Shown here in pieces: positions 1 to 8,166 of a stretch of 64,000 nt of DNA. The position numbers and the translations under genes were made by a program. The notes under the pieces were generated by a model, which worked only from the letters and a program-made list of their open reading frames with translations, was not told the origin of the DNA and ran no database searches. Within the stretch, counting starts at the first letter, position 1; each line of letters starts with the position of its first letter. Origin of the DNA: Pseudomonas grandcourensis (GTDB lineage Bacteria > Pseudomonadota > Gammaproteobacteria > Pseudomonadales > Pseudomonadaceae); the NCBI RefSeq assembly GCF_039909015.1, contig NZ_CP150919.1, positions 5,370,501 through 5,434,500 on the forward strand, given 5' to 3'.

Positions 1-1404
1 CAGGCGCGCGTCTGGGTAGCGTTTGATGTCGTGGTAGCCCTTGACCCCATCCGCGCGCCCCAATACCGCGGAGTACGGGCGCCAGCCATCCCAGAGGAAC
101 TCAATGACGGCAATCACGATGGCCAGGCCGATGCCCTCGATCGCGCCGAACACGGTCACGCCGACCGTACAGACAATCGACAGCCAGCATTCCCAGCGCT
201 GGATGCGATAGATCCGGCGCAGGTCGGCGATTTCGATCAGGCCAATGGCCGAGGCGATCACGACTGCCGCCAGGGCGCTGGACGGTAAATGCTGCAACAG
301 GTCCGGTGCCACCAGCAGCAGCAAGGCAACCGCCAGTGCGCCGACGACGCCGGTCAGTTGGGTTTTGGCGCCGGCGGCCTCGGCCACGGGCGTACGTGAC
401 GAGCTGCTGCTGATCGGGAAGCCCTGGAAAAAACCGGCAGCCAGGTTGGCGATGCCGAGGCCTACCATTTCCTGGTTCGGGTTGACGTAGGTTCGGGTCC
501 GCGCCGCATAGACGCGGGAGAGCACGCTGGTGTCGGCGAACGAGACCAGTGCGACGGCACACCCGCCGATCAAAACCGGGACGATATCGGCGCTGGTGAT
601 CCAGGGGATGGCGAAACCGGGCAAGCCCTGGGGGAGTGAACCGAGGACCGACACTCCGGCGCGTGTCGCCAGGTCGAGCACTCCCACCACGACCGTCGCG
701 CCTACCACGGCGATCAGGATGCCCGGCAGTCGCGGCCATCTTTTGAGTAGCAGGATCGCTGCCAGGGTGAGCCCGCCCACCGTGAAGGTGGTCCAGTTGA
801 CCTTTCCCTCCATCACCGCTGAGGCGATGGCCCATATGTTTCTCAATGGGCCCTCGGATTCAATCGAAAAACCGAACAGTTTGGGCAACTGGCTGATCAA
901 TACCGTCAGTGCGATGCCGTTCATGTAGCCGTAACGGATCGGTTTGGACAGCAGCTCGGTGATAAAACCCAGTCGCGCGATACCGGCCAGGATACACACC
1001 GCTCCCGAGACGATCGCCATCATCCCCGCCAGGGCGACGGCACGCTGCGGGTCGCCGCCGGAGAGTGGAATGATCACGGCAAGGATGACGGCCACCAGGG
1101 AGGAATCCGGCCCCATCACCAGAATTCGGCTGGGGCCGAACAAGGCATAGAACAGCAGCGGAACGATGGTCGCGTAGAGGCCATAAATGCCGGGCACGCC
1201 CGAAGCCACCGCATAGGCGATACCGACGGGCACCAGCATCGTGGTCAGCACCAGGCCGGCCACGATGTCATAACGCAACCATGCCGGTTGGTACTCGCGC
1301 AGCATGCCCAGCCCCGGTAGCCAGCGGCGCCAACCGGTCTGTTCGTCCCGGCGAGCTATCCGGCCCTGCTCCGGGAGGGGGGGCGAAGCATCTGTTTGGC
1401 TCAT
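1..1404 (-). CDS. SulP family anion permease (3' end outside window)
   Basis: Predicted inner-membrane anion permease of the SulP/SLC26 family (sulfate, bicarbonate or related anions). The first 468 codons are present. The N-terminal region reads LPGLGMLREYQPAWLRYDIV, the family entry motif before the first membrane helix, followed by VPVGIAYAVASGVPGIYGLY and VMGPDSSLVAVI, both typical SulP transmembrane motifs. The last visible residues (GVKGYHDIKRYPDARL) are the linker that begins the cytoplasmic STAS domain, so only that domain is missing beyond position 1. The start at 1404 is preceded by an AGGGCG ribosome site. The gene diverges from the one at 1523. The substrate cannot be told from sequence. 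Confidence 0.9.
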   Translation of the reverse strand, partial: MSQTDASPPLPEQGRIARRDEQTGWRRWLPGLGMLREYQPAWLRYDIVAGLVLTTMLVPVGIAYAVASGVPGIYGLYATIVPLLFYALFGPSRILVMGPDSSLVAVILAVIIPLSGGDPQRAVALAGMMAIVSGAVCILAGIARLGFITELLSKPIRYGYMNGIALTVLISQLPKLFGFSIESEGPLRNIWAIASAVMEGKVNWTTFTVGGLTLAAILLLKRWPRLPGILIAVVGATVVVGVLDLATRAGVSVLGSLPQGLPGFAIPWITSADIVPVLIGGCAVALVSFADTSVLSRVYAARTRTYVNPNQEMVGLGIANLAAGFFQGFPISSSSSRTPVAEAAGAKTQLTGVVGALAVALLLLVAPDLLQHLPSSALAAVVIASAIGLIEIADLRRIYRIQRWECWLSIVCTVGVTVFGAIEGIGLAIVIAVIEFLWDGWRPYSAVLGRADGVKGYHDIKRYPDARL

Positions 1405-1522
1405 GAACCGCCCTCGTTGATGGACCGCGCAAACTCCGGGATATCGAAGTGATCTCAGTGTAGCTATTGCTTCGAATGCGCCATCACTGGAAGCTGTTCA
1501 CCTAAAGGACTTGGAACCCGAC

Positions 1523-2488
1523 ATGAAATTCGACCTCGCCTACTGCCTCAGCCTCAACGACAAGTTGTCGATCTACGACGTTCGGGATCTGAACTTCGAC
1601 GAGACGATGGATTTCGACTCCGCCAGGGAACACTTCCAGTGCCCCAACGATGCCTGTCGCCTGGCGTTCGATGCCACCAATGAGCTGGGTACCTTCAACG
1701 CCAAGAATGTGAACTACGTGCGCACACCGCACTTCAAGAACCTGCCGAGTACGCGGCATGTCGAGGGCTGCCCTTATGTCAGCTTGAAGACGCCGATGTC
1801 GGGTGTGGATGAGGCGGAAACGGATGACAGTCGCGAGGAAAATTTCCCGTCGGAATTGTTACTGACTCGGCGTGAATATGTGCGTAAGCCGCCCAGCCCG
1901 GTGGTGATTGCCGATGTGGTTCGGGATAAGCCATTGGCGCCTAAAGCGGCTAGCAACGTCGAGCAACCGAACAGGGAATCGGCCCCGGACAAGACCAGCG
2001 TCTTCGCCCATCCGGTGGAGTGTTTCGTGTCGAACTTCGACGACAAGGATTTGCTCAAGCGCGTGCCGCTGAAAATTGGCGAGCACACCGCGCCTTACGG
2101 GTCGTTTTTCAAGAAAATCGAATACCTGCAAGACAACAAGGGGCTGATTTACTGGGGCAAGGTCAAGGAGATCAAGGACTACACCCAGAGCTTTCGCATC
2201 GATTTCGAGAAGAAGGTCTGGTTCGAGAAAAAGCCTTACTCGGTCAATGTTTACCTGAGCAAAAAGCTGATCGACAGCTACCGCAAGCGCAAGGCGTTCC
2301 TGGAGGAGATCAAGCATGCCATCGAGAGCGGGCGGGAGTTGTACTGCTTCTTTTATGGCGTAACGCCCGAGCTGAAGCAGGTGCCGAGCAAGAAAAACCC
2401 CGAGCAGACGTTCGGGGTGTTCAGCGCCAACATTGAAAACCTGGATCACTTTATTGTGCGCGAAGCGCCGGGGTTGGTGGGCAAATAA
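1523..2488 (+). CDS. uncharacterised protein with CoiA-like N-terminal Cys/His cluster
   Basis: Function not recognised; 321 residues. Residues about 37-85 hold CPNDAC, then RTPHF, then RHVEGCP. This spacing of Cys pair, HF and H..C resembles the N-terminal zinc-finger-like region of competence protein CoiA and relatives. A polar, probably disordered linker (about 90-165) follows, then a beta-rich C-terminal domain with GLIYWGKVKEI and YSVNVYLSKKLIDSY and a run of Lys/Arg that could suit nucleic-acid binding. I chose ATG 1523; a TTG at 1511 is in frame but lies directly against the AAAGGAC ribosome site. There is no signal peptide or membrane segment. Downstream, 119 bases away, is a LexA-box-controlled XRE gene. 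A DNA-processing or defence role is only a guess. Confidence 0.75.
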   Translation: MKFDLAYCLSLNDKLSIYDVRDLNFDETMDFDSAREHFQCPNDACRLAFDATNELGTFNAKNVNYVRTPHFKNLPSTRHVEGCPYVSLKTPMSGVDEAETDDSREENFPSELLLTRREYVRKPPSPVVIADVVRDKPLAPKAASNVEQPNRESAPDKTSVFAHPVECFVSNFDDKDLLKRVPLKIGEHTAPYGSFFKKIEYLQDNKGLIYWGKVKEIKDYTQSFRIDFEKKVWFEKKPYSVNVYLSKKLIDSYRKRKAFLEEIKHAIESGRELYCFFYGVTPELKQVPSKKNPEQTFGVFSANIENLDHFIVREAPGLVGK

Positions 2489-2534
2489 GCGCAGTGCCAT
2501 TCGTCTGGCTGAAAAGAAATATCAAAAATTGCAT

Positions 2535-2570
2535 TTGATCCGAGCTCAAAACAACTGTACAAAAACACAG
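2535..2570 (+). promoter_or_regulatory. promoter with LexA (SOS) box
   Basis: Positions 2555-2570 are CTGT-N8-ACAG, an exact fit to the gamma-proteobacterial LexA operator; the symmetry extends one base on each side (ACTGT...ACAGT). A possible -35 TTGATC (2535-2540) and -10 TACAAA (2558-2563) are 17 bases apart, so LexA would sit over the -10 element. The site lies 37 bases before the start of the XRE gene at 2608 and points to SOS induction of that gene. Confidence 0.7.
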
Positions 2571-2607
2571 TATATTTTGACCAACACTCTCGAGCCCGGA
2601 GAACACC

Positions 2608-2925
2608 ATGGCCTCTCAAGCGATGAAAATCACCCTGGAACGTATCGCCCTCTTCCAATTCACCCCGGCCCACTGCGCCCAGGCCCGAGCGATGCTGGGC
2701 TGGAGTGTAGAAGAGCTGTCGCGGGAATCCCGAGTCTCGGTGGATGCCATTCAACGCTTCGAGGCACGCCAGGAGGTGCTGGATGTCACGCGCCTGGCAC
2801 TGGCCTATCGGTTCGAATCGGAAGGGTTGGTGTTCTTCCCGGGGTTTGCCCCGGGTCGAGGGATGAATGTGAAGGGGTCGACGCCGAATCCGGTTGGGCG
2901 GGCGGATTTTGCGATGGTGGAGTGA
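2608..2925 (+). CDS. small XRE-type helix-turn-helix regulator, predicted SOS-inducible
   Basis: A 105-residue protein. Residues about 27-70 form a Cro/C1-type helix-turn-helix: ARAMLGWSVEELSRESRVS then VDAIQRFEAR, the usual pattern of a helix start, LA-like turn and recognition helix. There is no peptidase, sensor or oligomerisation domain after it; the tail is short and Gly/Pro rich. Start ATG 2608 follows a CCGGAGAACACC ribosome site. The LexA box at 2555 predicts expression on DNA damage. No phage or bacteriocin genes are adjacent, so the target is not evident here. It may act on the upstream CoiA-like gene, on itself, or elsewhere. Confidence 0.85.
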   Translation: MASQAMKITLERIALFQFTPAHCAQARAMLGWSVEELSRESRVSVDAIQRFEARQEVLDVTRLALAYRFESEGLVFFPGFAPGRGMNVKGSTPNPVGRADFAMVE

Positions 2926-3002
2926 AATTCAGTGAATATGGAGTCGCCGACCTGAAGCCTGATATGGAGCAGAACGGCGACTTGAGCTAGCTCTTACAAT
3001 CG

Positions 3003-4526
3003 TCAAGGATTGAAAGCAGGTGCTTGCCGCGCGTGGGAAGCTTGTTCATAACCATAAGCTATCGCCAGAAGTTCGGCTTCGCTCCAGCGGGCTCCGTAGA
3101 AAAAGAGCGACGTAGGCAATCCATCGGCGTCCATTCCGGTTGGCATCATGATGCCGGGGTATCCCGCCAGCGGTACGACGCTCATGGCAGGCGACGCCAC
3201 ATCCGAGACCAAGGCATCCAGTTTGTGTGCTGCCAGTAAATCATCGATTGCTGTGGCGTTCTCACCTTGAATGCGCTGCCAAAGCCTGTTGTAAGCACGC
3301 TCATCAAAGTCAATTCTACTGGCCTCGCTCAGCGTGCTTTGTCCATATCCCTCGGCGCCCTGAGTGCGCTCATTGAAACTCATTAACGCCTCCAGGGTGG
3401 TGACTGCGATGCCGCTACGACTCGCAAGATAACGAGGCAAGTCTCGCTTGATCCCCATTCTGAAGGCCTCTTCGACCTGCTCCGACAAAGGATCGTTGAG
3501 CTCCACGGGTATCAAGCTTGCACCAGCCTCCTGAATGACTTGCAGAGCCTGGGAAAACTGCGGATCAAACTCGGAGCCATCGGTGCCGGTATGAAATTTT
3601 GCGGGAAATCCTATGCGCTTTCCGACCAAAGCGTTCGGCTTCAGCAATACCGTGTAGTCCATGACGTTGATGGCCGACGGATTGTCGGCAGGGTCAGCCT
3701 TGTCATTGCCCTTCATGGCGCTCAACAGCAACGCTGCATCGCGGACGGTGCGAGTCATTGGGCCTGGTGTATCAAGTTTGCGGGTTACTGGAACGATGCC
3801 ACTGCGACTCAGCAACCCCACCGTTGGCCTGAGGCCTACCACGCCATTGAGCGCCGCAGGACAAATGATCGAACCGGCAGTTTCCGTTCCGACAGTGAGG
3901 GGCGCGAAACCCGCTGCTACAGCAACTGCCGAGCCGGAGCTGGATCCGCATGGGTCTGCGCTCAACACGTGAGGATTTTTAGTCTGCCCGCCTCGACTGC
4001 TCCATCCGCTGGGAATGCCCGGGTCGCGAAAGTGGGCCCATTCGCTGAGGTTGGTTTTACCTAAAATGATTGCCCCGGCCTCTCTGAGACGCTTCACGAT
4101 AAAGGCATCTTGAGCAGCGGGTTGTCCGACCATGGCCAATGAGCCGGCACTAGTCTGCATCAGGTCTGACGTATCTATATTGTCCTTGAGCAAAACAGGA
4201 ATGCCATGCAACGGGCCGCGTACTTGCCCATTTTTTCGCTCTTTATCCAGTGACTTGGCTATTTCAAGCGCCTCAGGATTGAGCTCTATGATCGAGTTGA
4301 TCGCTGGCCCTTGTGTATCCAGCAACTCGATCCGACGTTGTAAATACTGGACAAGGCTAACCGCGCTCAACTGCCCTCGATTCATTCTTTGGTTGATTTC
4401 ATCGACACTTAAATACTCCAGCCTTGTTTCAGGCGTCGGTGTCTGTGCATGGGCTGTGCTTGCCACTATCGATATCAGAAAAGCTAGTCCCAGCCGCGTC
4501 ATGTGACTGTTTAAGGTTACGTCCAT
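3003..4526 (-). CDS. exported amidase of the amidase-signature family
   Basis: Predicted to hydrolyse amide bonds in the periplasm; 507 residues. The N-terminus is a signal peptide (hydrophobic LGLAFLISIVAS, then AHAQ cleavage site). The amidase-signature core has the catalytic Lys in VLLKDNIDTS and the Ser-rich signature in CGSSSGSAVAVAAGFAP followed by GTETAGSI, giving the Ser-cisSer-Lys triad. It is related to GatA, but the signal peptide and lack of GatB/GatC neighbours argue against tRNA amidation. I kept the ATG at 4526 because an AAGGAT ribosome site precedes it; an internal ATG at 4502 would give a tighter signal peptide. GC is visibly lower than in its neighbours, hinting at acquisition. 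Confidence 0.88.
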   Translation of the reverse strand: MDVTLNSHMTRLGLAFLISIVASTAHAQTPTPETRLEYLSVDEINQRMNRGQLSAVSLVQYLQRRIELLDTQGPAINSIIELNPEALEIAKSLDKERKNGQVRGPLHGIPVLLKDNIDTSDLMQTSAGSLAMVGQPAAQDAFIVKRLREAGAIILGKTNLSEWAHFRDPGIPSGWSSRGGQTKNPHVLSADPCGSSSGSAVAVAAGFAPLTVGTETAGSIICPAALNGVVGLRPTVGLLSRSGIVPVTRKLDTPGPMTRTVRDAALLLSAMKGNDKADPADNPSAINVMDYTVLLKPNALVGKRIGFPAKFHTGTDGSEFDPQFSQALQVIQEAGASLIPVELNDPLSEQVEEAFRMGIKRDLPRYLASRSGIAVTTLEALMSFNERTQGAEGYGQSTLSEASRIDFDERAYNRLWQRIQGENATAIDDLLAAHKLDALVSDVASPAMSVVPLAGYPGIMMPTGMDADGLPTSLFFYGARWSEAELLAIAYGYEQASHARQAPAFNP

Positions 4527-4662
4527 GTAAAAAGATCCTTGTGGAGGTTGATTAGTGAGCGAAAAAGCTCAGGCGCTAATCAGCCTACAGACGCGACCGG
4601 AAATGTCCGTCATCACTTACCGCCGGATCACGTAGGAATGCTCACCTCAATCTATAGCTTCT

Positions 4663-5721
4663 TTACCCAATACTTTGTTGACTCTGGTAGACCTGTTGCT
4701 CGACTTCATACCACCACGCACCACCACGCTGTGGATGCATCAAGCTGAACGCTTCTCCCATCTGCGGTGTGGTGATCGACACGTTGCGTTCCCAGGCCAG
4801 GGCCAGGATGCGGTCGAAGGGTTCGTACCAGGCGTGCATCGACAGGTCGAAAGTGCCGTTGTGGATCGGCAGTAGCCAGCGGCCCTTGAGGTCGAGGTGG
4901 GCTTGCAGGGTTTGTTCGGGTTGCATGTGCACGTGCGGCCAGTCGACGTTGTAGGCACCGGTTTCCATCAGGGTCAGGTCGAATGGGCCGTACTGTTCGC
5001 CGATGCGTTTGAAGCCGTCGAAGTAGCCGCTGTCGCCGCTGAAGAAAAGACGTGTGTCGCCGTCGATCATCACCCACGAGGCCCAGAGGGTGCTGTTGCT
5101 GTCGAACAGGCCACGGCCGGAAAAGTGCTGCGACGGGGTGGCGATGAACTGTATGCCATCGACTTCCGTGCCTTGCCACCAATCCAGTTGGCGGACTTTG
5201 CCGGCGTCGATGCCCCACTTGATCAGGGTGTCGCCTACGCCCAGCGGGGTAAGGAAGTATTTGGTCTTGTCCGCGAGCTTGAGCACCGCCTGGTAATCCA
5301 GGTGGTCATAGTGGTCGTGGGACAGGATCACCGCTTCAATAGGCGGCAATTGTTCCAGGCTGATCGGTGGCTGGTGAAAACGCTTGGGGCCGGCCCATTG
5401 TACGGGCGAGGCACGCTCGGCGAAGACCGGGTCGGTGATCCAGAATTTATCGCGCAGCTTGAGCAACACTGTGGAGTGGCCCAGGCGATAGACGCTGTGG
5501 TTGGGCGCCGCGATCAGCGCAGCTTGAGTCAGGGCTTGCACCGGGACGGGCGCGCTCGGGCGGGTGTTTTGCGGTTTGTGGAACAGCACGTTCCACAGGA
5601 TGCCCATGGTTTTGCCGAAGCTTAAACGTTGAACCGGCGTGAAGTTTTGATACTGCCCTTGAGCCTGTCGGGACGCTTCAGGTGTGGAGGCGTTGTCCGC
5701 CGGGGAGTTTGAATTGGCCAT
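4663..5721 (-). CDS. metallo-beta-lactamase-fold hydrolase, RomA/NAPE-PLD-like
   Basis: Cytoplasmic zinc hydrolase of the MBL fold, 352 residues from the chosen start. Metal-binding motifs are visible in order: SHDHYDHLDYQ, TPSQHFSGRG, FFSGDSGYFDGF and PIHNGTFDLSMH. The N-terminal QRLSFGKTMGILWNVLFHKP is typical of RomA-like members; related N-acyl-phosphatidylethanolamine phospholipases act on lipids, but the substrate here is unknown. ATG 5721 is chosen over 5799 because a GGAGT ribosome site lies at the right distance before MANSNSP. It diverges from a TetR regulator at 5937, with a symmetric operator-like site between them. Confidence 0.88.
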   Translation of the reverse strand: MANSNSPADNASTPEASRQAQGQYQNFTPVQRLSFGKTMGILWNVLFHKPQNTRPSAPVPVQALTQAALIAAPNHSVYRLGHSTVLLKLRDKFWITDPVFAERASPVQWAGPKRFHQPPISLEQLPPIEAVILSHDHYDHLDYQAVLKLADKTKYFLTPLGVGDTLIKWGIDAGKVRQLDWWQGTEVDGIQFIATPSQHFSGRGLFDSNSTLWASWVMIDGDTRLFFSGDSGYFDGFKRIGEQYGPFDLTLMETGAYNVDWPHVHMQPEQTLQAHLDLKGRWLLPIHNGTFDLSMHAWYEPFDRILALAWERNVSITTPQMGEAFSLMHPQRGGAWWYEVEQQVYQSQQSIG

Positions 5722-5842
5722 GACTGAATGACTCCAGAAAAACCGCGCATCACGCGACTTTCCGCTTTGGGACGATAAATGGCCAAGGCACGCACGCATC
5801 AGCCGGACTTTCTATTTTTGCTGGGCAGGGTTAACAAAACAT

Positions 5843-5858
5843 TACACTGCACAGTGTA
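5843..5858. promoter_or_regulatory. TetR-type operator candidate
   Basis: A 16-base inverted repeat, TACACTG-CA-CAGTGTA, with perfect 7-base arms in the 215-base gap between the hydrolase gene and the TetR gene. A further half-site-like GAGTGTA lies near 5900. The form and size fit a TetR-family operator, so the regulator at 5937 probably represses both genes from here. Confidence 0.6.
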
Positions 5859-5936
5859 GTTTCTAGGTTGCATCAAAGTCGATGACAAGTAAACTACCGA
5901 GTGTAATTCCCCCTCTCTTCCTGCCGAAGCGTACTT

Positions 5937-6548
5937 ATGACAGCTCCACAGCGCCTCACCGACCGAAAACGCCAAGCGATCATTCAAGCCGCGATCAACG
6001 AGTTCCGTGACAACGGTTTCGAGATCACCAGCATGGACAAGATTGCAGCCACTGCCGGTGTGTCGAAGCGCACGGTGTACAACCACTTTCCCAGCAAGGA
6101 AGAGTTGTTCGCCGAAATCCTCAATCAGTTATGGATCCGGGTGACGGCAGAACAGGAAACGGCCTACCGTCCCGACCTGCCGTTGCGCGACCAATTGTGC
6201 GTATTGCTGAAGGCCAAGCTGCAAATGATGGGCGATGATAATTTTCTCGACCTGGCGCGGGTGGCGATAGCGGCGACGATTCATTCCCCGGAGCGGGCGC
6301 AGGATATGGTGGCGCGAATGGGCGAGCGCGAAGAAGGGCTGACGGTATGGATTCGTGCCGCTCAGGCCGATGGTCGGTTGAAAGCCGTTGCCCCTGATTT
6401 TGCCGCACAACAGGTGCAGGGGCTGCTCAAGTCGTTTGCCTTCTGGCCGCAGATTTCCATGGGCAAGCCAGGCTTGTCACCCGAAGAACAACATCAGGTG
6501 GCCGAGTCCGCGCTGGACATGTTTCTGGCCTGCTATCAGTTGCAATAA
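5937..6548 (+). CDS. TetR/AcrR family transcriptional repressor
   Basis: A 203-residue repressor. The N-terminal helix-turn-helix is clear: IIQAAINEFRDNGFEITSM, then KIAATAGVSKRTVYNHFPSK, then EELFAEILNQLW. The remaining all-helical part is the ligand and dimer domain, of the AefR-like TetR_C type. The ligand is unknown. Start ATG 5937 has only a weak ribosome site (GAAGC). The divergent metallo-hydrolase gene and the inverted repeat between them suggest local control and autoregulation. Confidence 0.9.
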   Translation: MTAPQRLTDRKRQAIIQAAINEFRDNGFEITSMDKIAATAGVSKRTVYNHFPSKEELFAEILNQLWIRVTAEQETAYRPDLPLRDQLCVLLKAKLQMMGDDNFLDLARVAIAATIHSPERAQDMVARMGEREEGLTVWIRAAQADGRLKAVAPDFAAQQVQGLLKSFAFWPQISMGKPGLSPEEQHQVAESALDMFLACYQLQ

Positions 6549-6672
6549 ATGACAAGGTCGACGGTGGTGTCGATGGATTGATGGCTCTGATTTGAATGTG
6601 CGATGTGTTTCAGAATGAAACCGGCGCTGAGGCTATAGTGAGCTTCAGTCCCAGCACCAGACAGAGAGCATC

Positions 6673-7203
6673 ATGACCACCAGCCACGAAACCGCCGCCC
6701 ACGTCGATCACCTGCGTTTCCATCGTCCTCATGCCCACCTGGCGCCAACATTCGGCAATGACAAGTTTGCCCTGCGCGCCGAAGCCTTTGCGCGGTTCTT
6801 CGGTACACCGACTTTTCTCGGCGCACAAACGCTGATCGTAGTGGTCTGGGTGTGCCTCAACCTGTCCGGTTTCACCCATTTCGATTTATACCCGTTCATC
6901 CTGCTCAACCTGGCTTTCAGCCTGCAATCGGCCTATGCCGCGCCATTGATTCTGTTGGCCCAGACACGTCAGGCCGCGCGGGACAAAGCCCAGTCCGATG
7001 CCGATGCACAGCACCGCGAAGCGCTGGCGACCGCCAACAGTGAGCGACAGGCGCAAGCCGCGAAAAACACTGCGCAACTGCTGGAGCTGCTTGAGCAGAA
7101 CACCCGCCTCACGGAGATGACCAAGGCCCTCACCGAGCGCATCGAAAACCTGACCTCGGAAATGCATCAGCACTTTGTGCGCAAGGATGAGCCCAAGGCC
7201 TGA
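6673..7203 (+). CDS. DUF1003 family membrane protein
   Basis: A 176-residue inner-membrane protein of unknown role. Before the membrane region is FALRAEAFARFFGTPTFL, the usual DUF1003 motif. Two transmembrane helices follow (about residues 57-70 and 76-95; VVVWVCLNL, PFILLNLAFSLQSAYAAPLI). The C-terminal half is a long charged, Ala- and Gln-rich coiled coil running into the cytoplasm. ATG 6673 follows an AGAG ribosome site, with a TATAGT-like -10 about 40 bases upstream. It is transcribed alone. Confidence 0.88.
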   Translation: MTTSHETAAHVDHLRFHRPHAHLAPTFGNDKFALRAEAFARFFGTPTFLGAQTLIVVVWVCLNLSGFTHFDLYPFILLNLAFSLQSAYAAPLILLAQTRQAARDKAQSDADAQHREALATANSERQAQAAKNTAQLLELLEQNTRLTEMTKALTERIENLTSEMHQHFVRKDEPKA

Positions 7204-7209
7204 ACGGTT

Positions 7210-8088
7210 TCACGGCAGTTTCAGCGCCCGCCCCAACTCATCGAACAAGGTGACCACCGAGCGCAAGGCGCGGCAGTCGGGGCGGGTCAGCAGCCACAGC
7301 GCGGTGTCGTATCCGTGAAGCGGTTCGCTCAGCGGCTGTAATCCGTCGCCGATCAAGAAGTCCGGCAACGCCGCGACACCCAGCCCCGCCCTGACCAGCT
7401 CAGTCACCGACAGCATGCTGTTACAGCGATAGCCCGGCGTTACGCCCGGCAAGGCCTGGCGACGCCAGGTAACGGTCGGGTGATCAGGCAGGAAGTCATC
7501 CGGGGCGATCCAGGTCAACGCGGCCAGGTCAGTGCTATTGACCGATTGCAGGTATCTCTCGCTGGCACACACGCGGTAGGAAATCTCCGCCAGCCGCCGT
7601 CCCACCAGATGTTCCGGTGGCGTGCGGGTCAGGCGCAGGGCGATATCGGCATCCCGACGGCTGAGGTTGGCAAAATCATTGGACGTGCTGAGTTCGAGGG
7701 TCAGCGCCGGATAGTTCGGCATGAACTGCGCCAGCGCCGGCAACAGCAAACCTTGCAGGACCGAATCGGTACAGGTCAGGCGCACGATGCCGCTGATCAC
7801 TTCACCGCCCTGCTCTACACCGATACGCGCTGCCTCCAATGCCTGCTCAGCGCGCTCGGCCTGTTCCGCCAGGGACTGCGCCAGGGTGGTGGGCAGGTAA
7901 CCGGCACGGCTTTTTTCGAACAGTTGCTGACCCAGCGCAGCCTCCAGCCGGCGCACCGCTCGAAACACCGTCGAGACATCCACCTTGAGCAGTTGCGCGG
8001 CCCGGGCCAGAGAGCCGCCGCGCACCAGCGCGAGGATCAGGGCCAGATCCGGGTAGTCGAGTCGATAGTGCGTGGCTGCATTGATCAC
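7210..8088 (-). CDS. LysR family regulator of the amidotransferase/monooxygenase pair
   Basis: A LysR-type regulator of about 292 residues. The helix-turn-helix is near the start: ALILALVRGGSLARAAQLLKVDVSTVFRAVRRLE, followed by LFEKSRAGYLPT, then the effector-binding domain (SGIVRLTCTDSVLQGLLLPALA). There is no ATG at a suitable place, so I chose GTG 8088, which gives the normal LysR N-terminus; an upstream TTG in the same frame is the alternative. It diverges from the gene at 8167. Two direct repeats lie in the shared promoter region and are the likely binding sites. Confidence 0.85.
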   Translation of the reverse strand: MINAATHYRLDYPDLALILALVRGGSLARAAQLLKVDVSTVFRAVRRLEAALGQQLFEKSRAGYLPTTLAQSLAEQAERAEQALEAARIGVEQGGEVISGIVRLTCTDSVLQGLLLPALAQFMPNYPALTLELSTSNDFANLSRRDADIALRLTRTPPEHLVGRRLAEISYRVCASERYLQSVNSTDLAALTWIAPDDFLPDHPTVTWRRQALPGVTPGYRCNSMLSVTELVRAGLGVAALPDFLIGDGLQPLSEPLHGYDTALWLLTRPDCRALRSVVTLFDELGRALKLP

Positions 8089-8095
8089 TTGGTTA

Positions 8096-8125
8096 AACGC
8101 CAATGTTGAGTGCGTGAACGCCAAT
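8096..8125. promoter_or_regulatory. tandem direct repeats, candidate LysR binding sites
   Basis: The 9-mer AACGCCAAT occurs at 8096-8104 and again at 8117-8125, exactly 21 bases apart, or two helical turns, so both copies face the same side of the DNA. The second copy ends just before a TATAGT-like -10 element for the gene at 8167. Position and phasing suit an activator bound next to RNA polymerase. Confidence 0.5.
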
Positions 8126-8166
8126 CTATAGTGGGCACCAGCAATCAACAAGTGCAGAGGCCCCAC

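Noticed and set aside
2940..3000. Weak hairpin GTCGCCG...CGGCGAC after the XRE gene
   Set aside because: The loop is long (about 24 bases) and no U-run follows; not convincing as a terminator.
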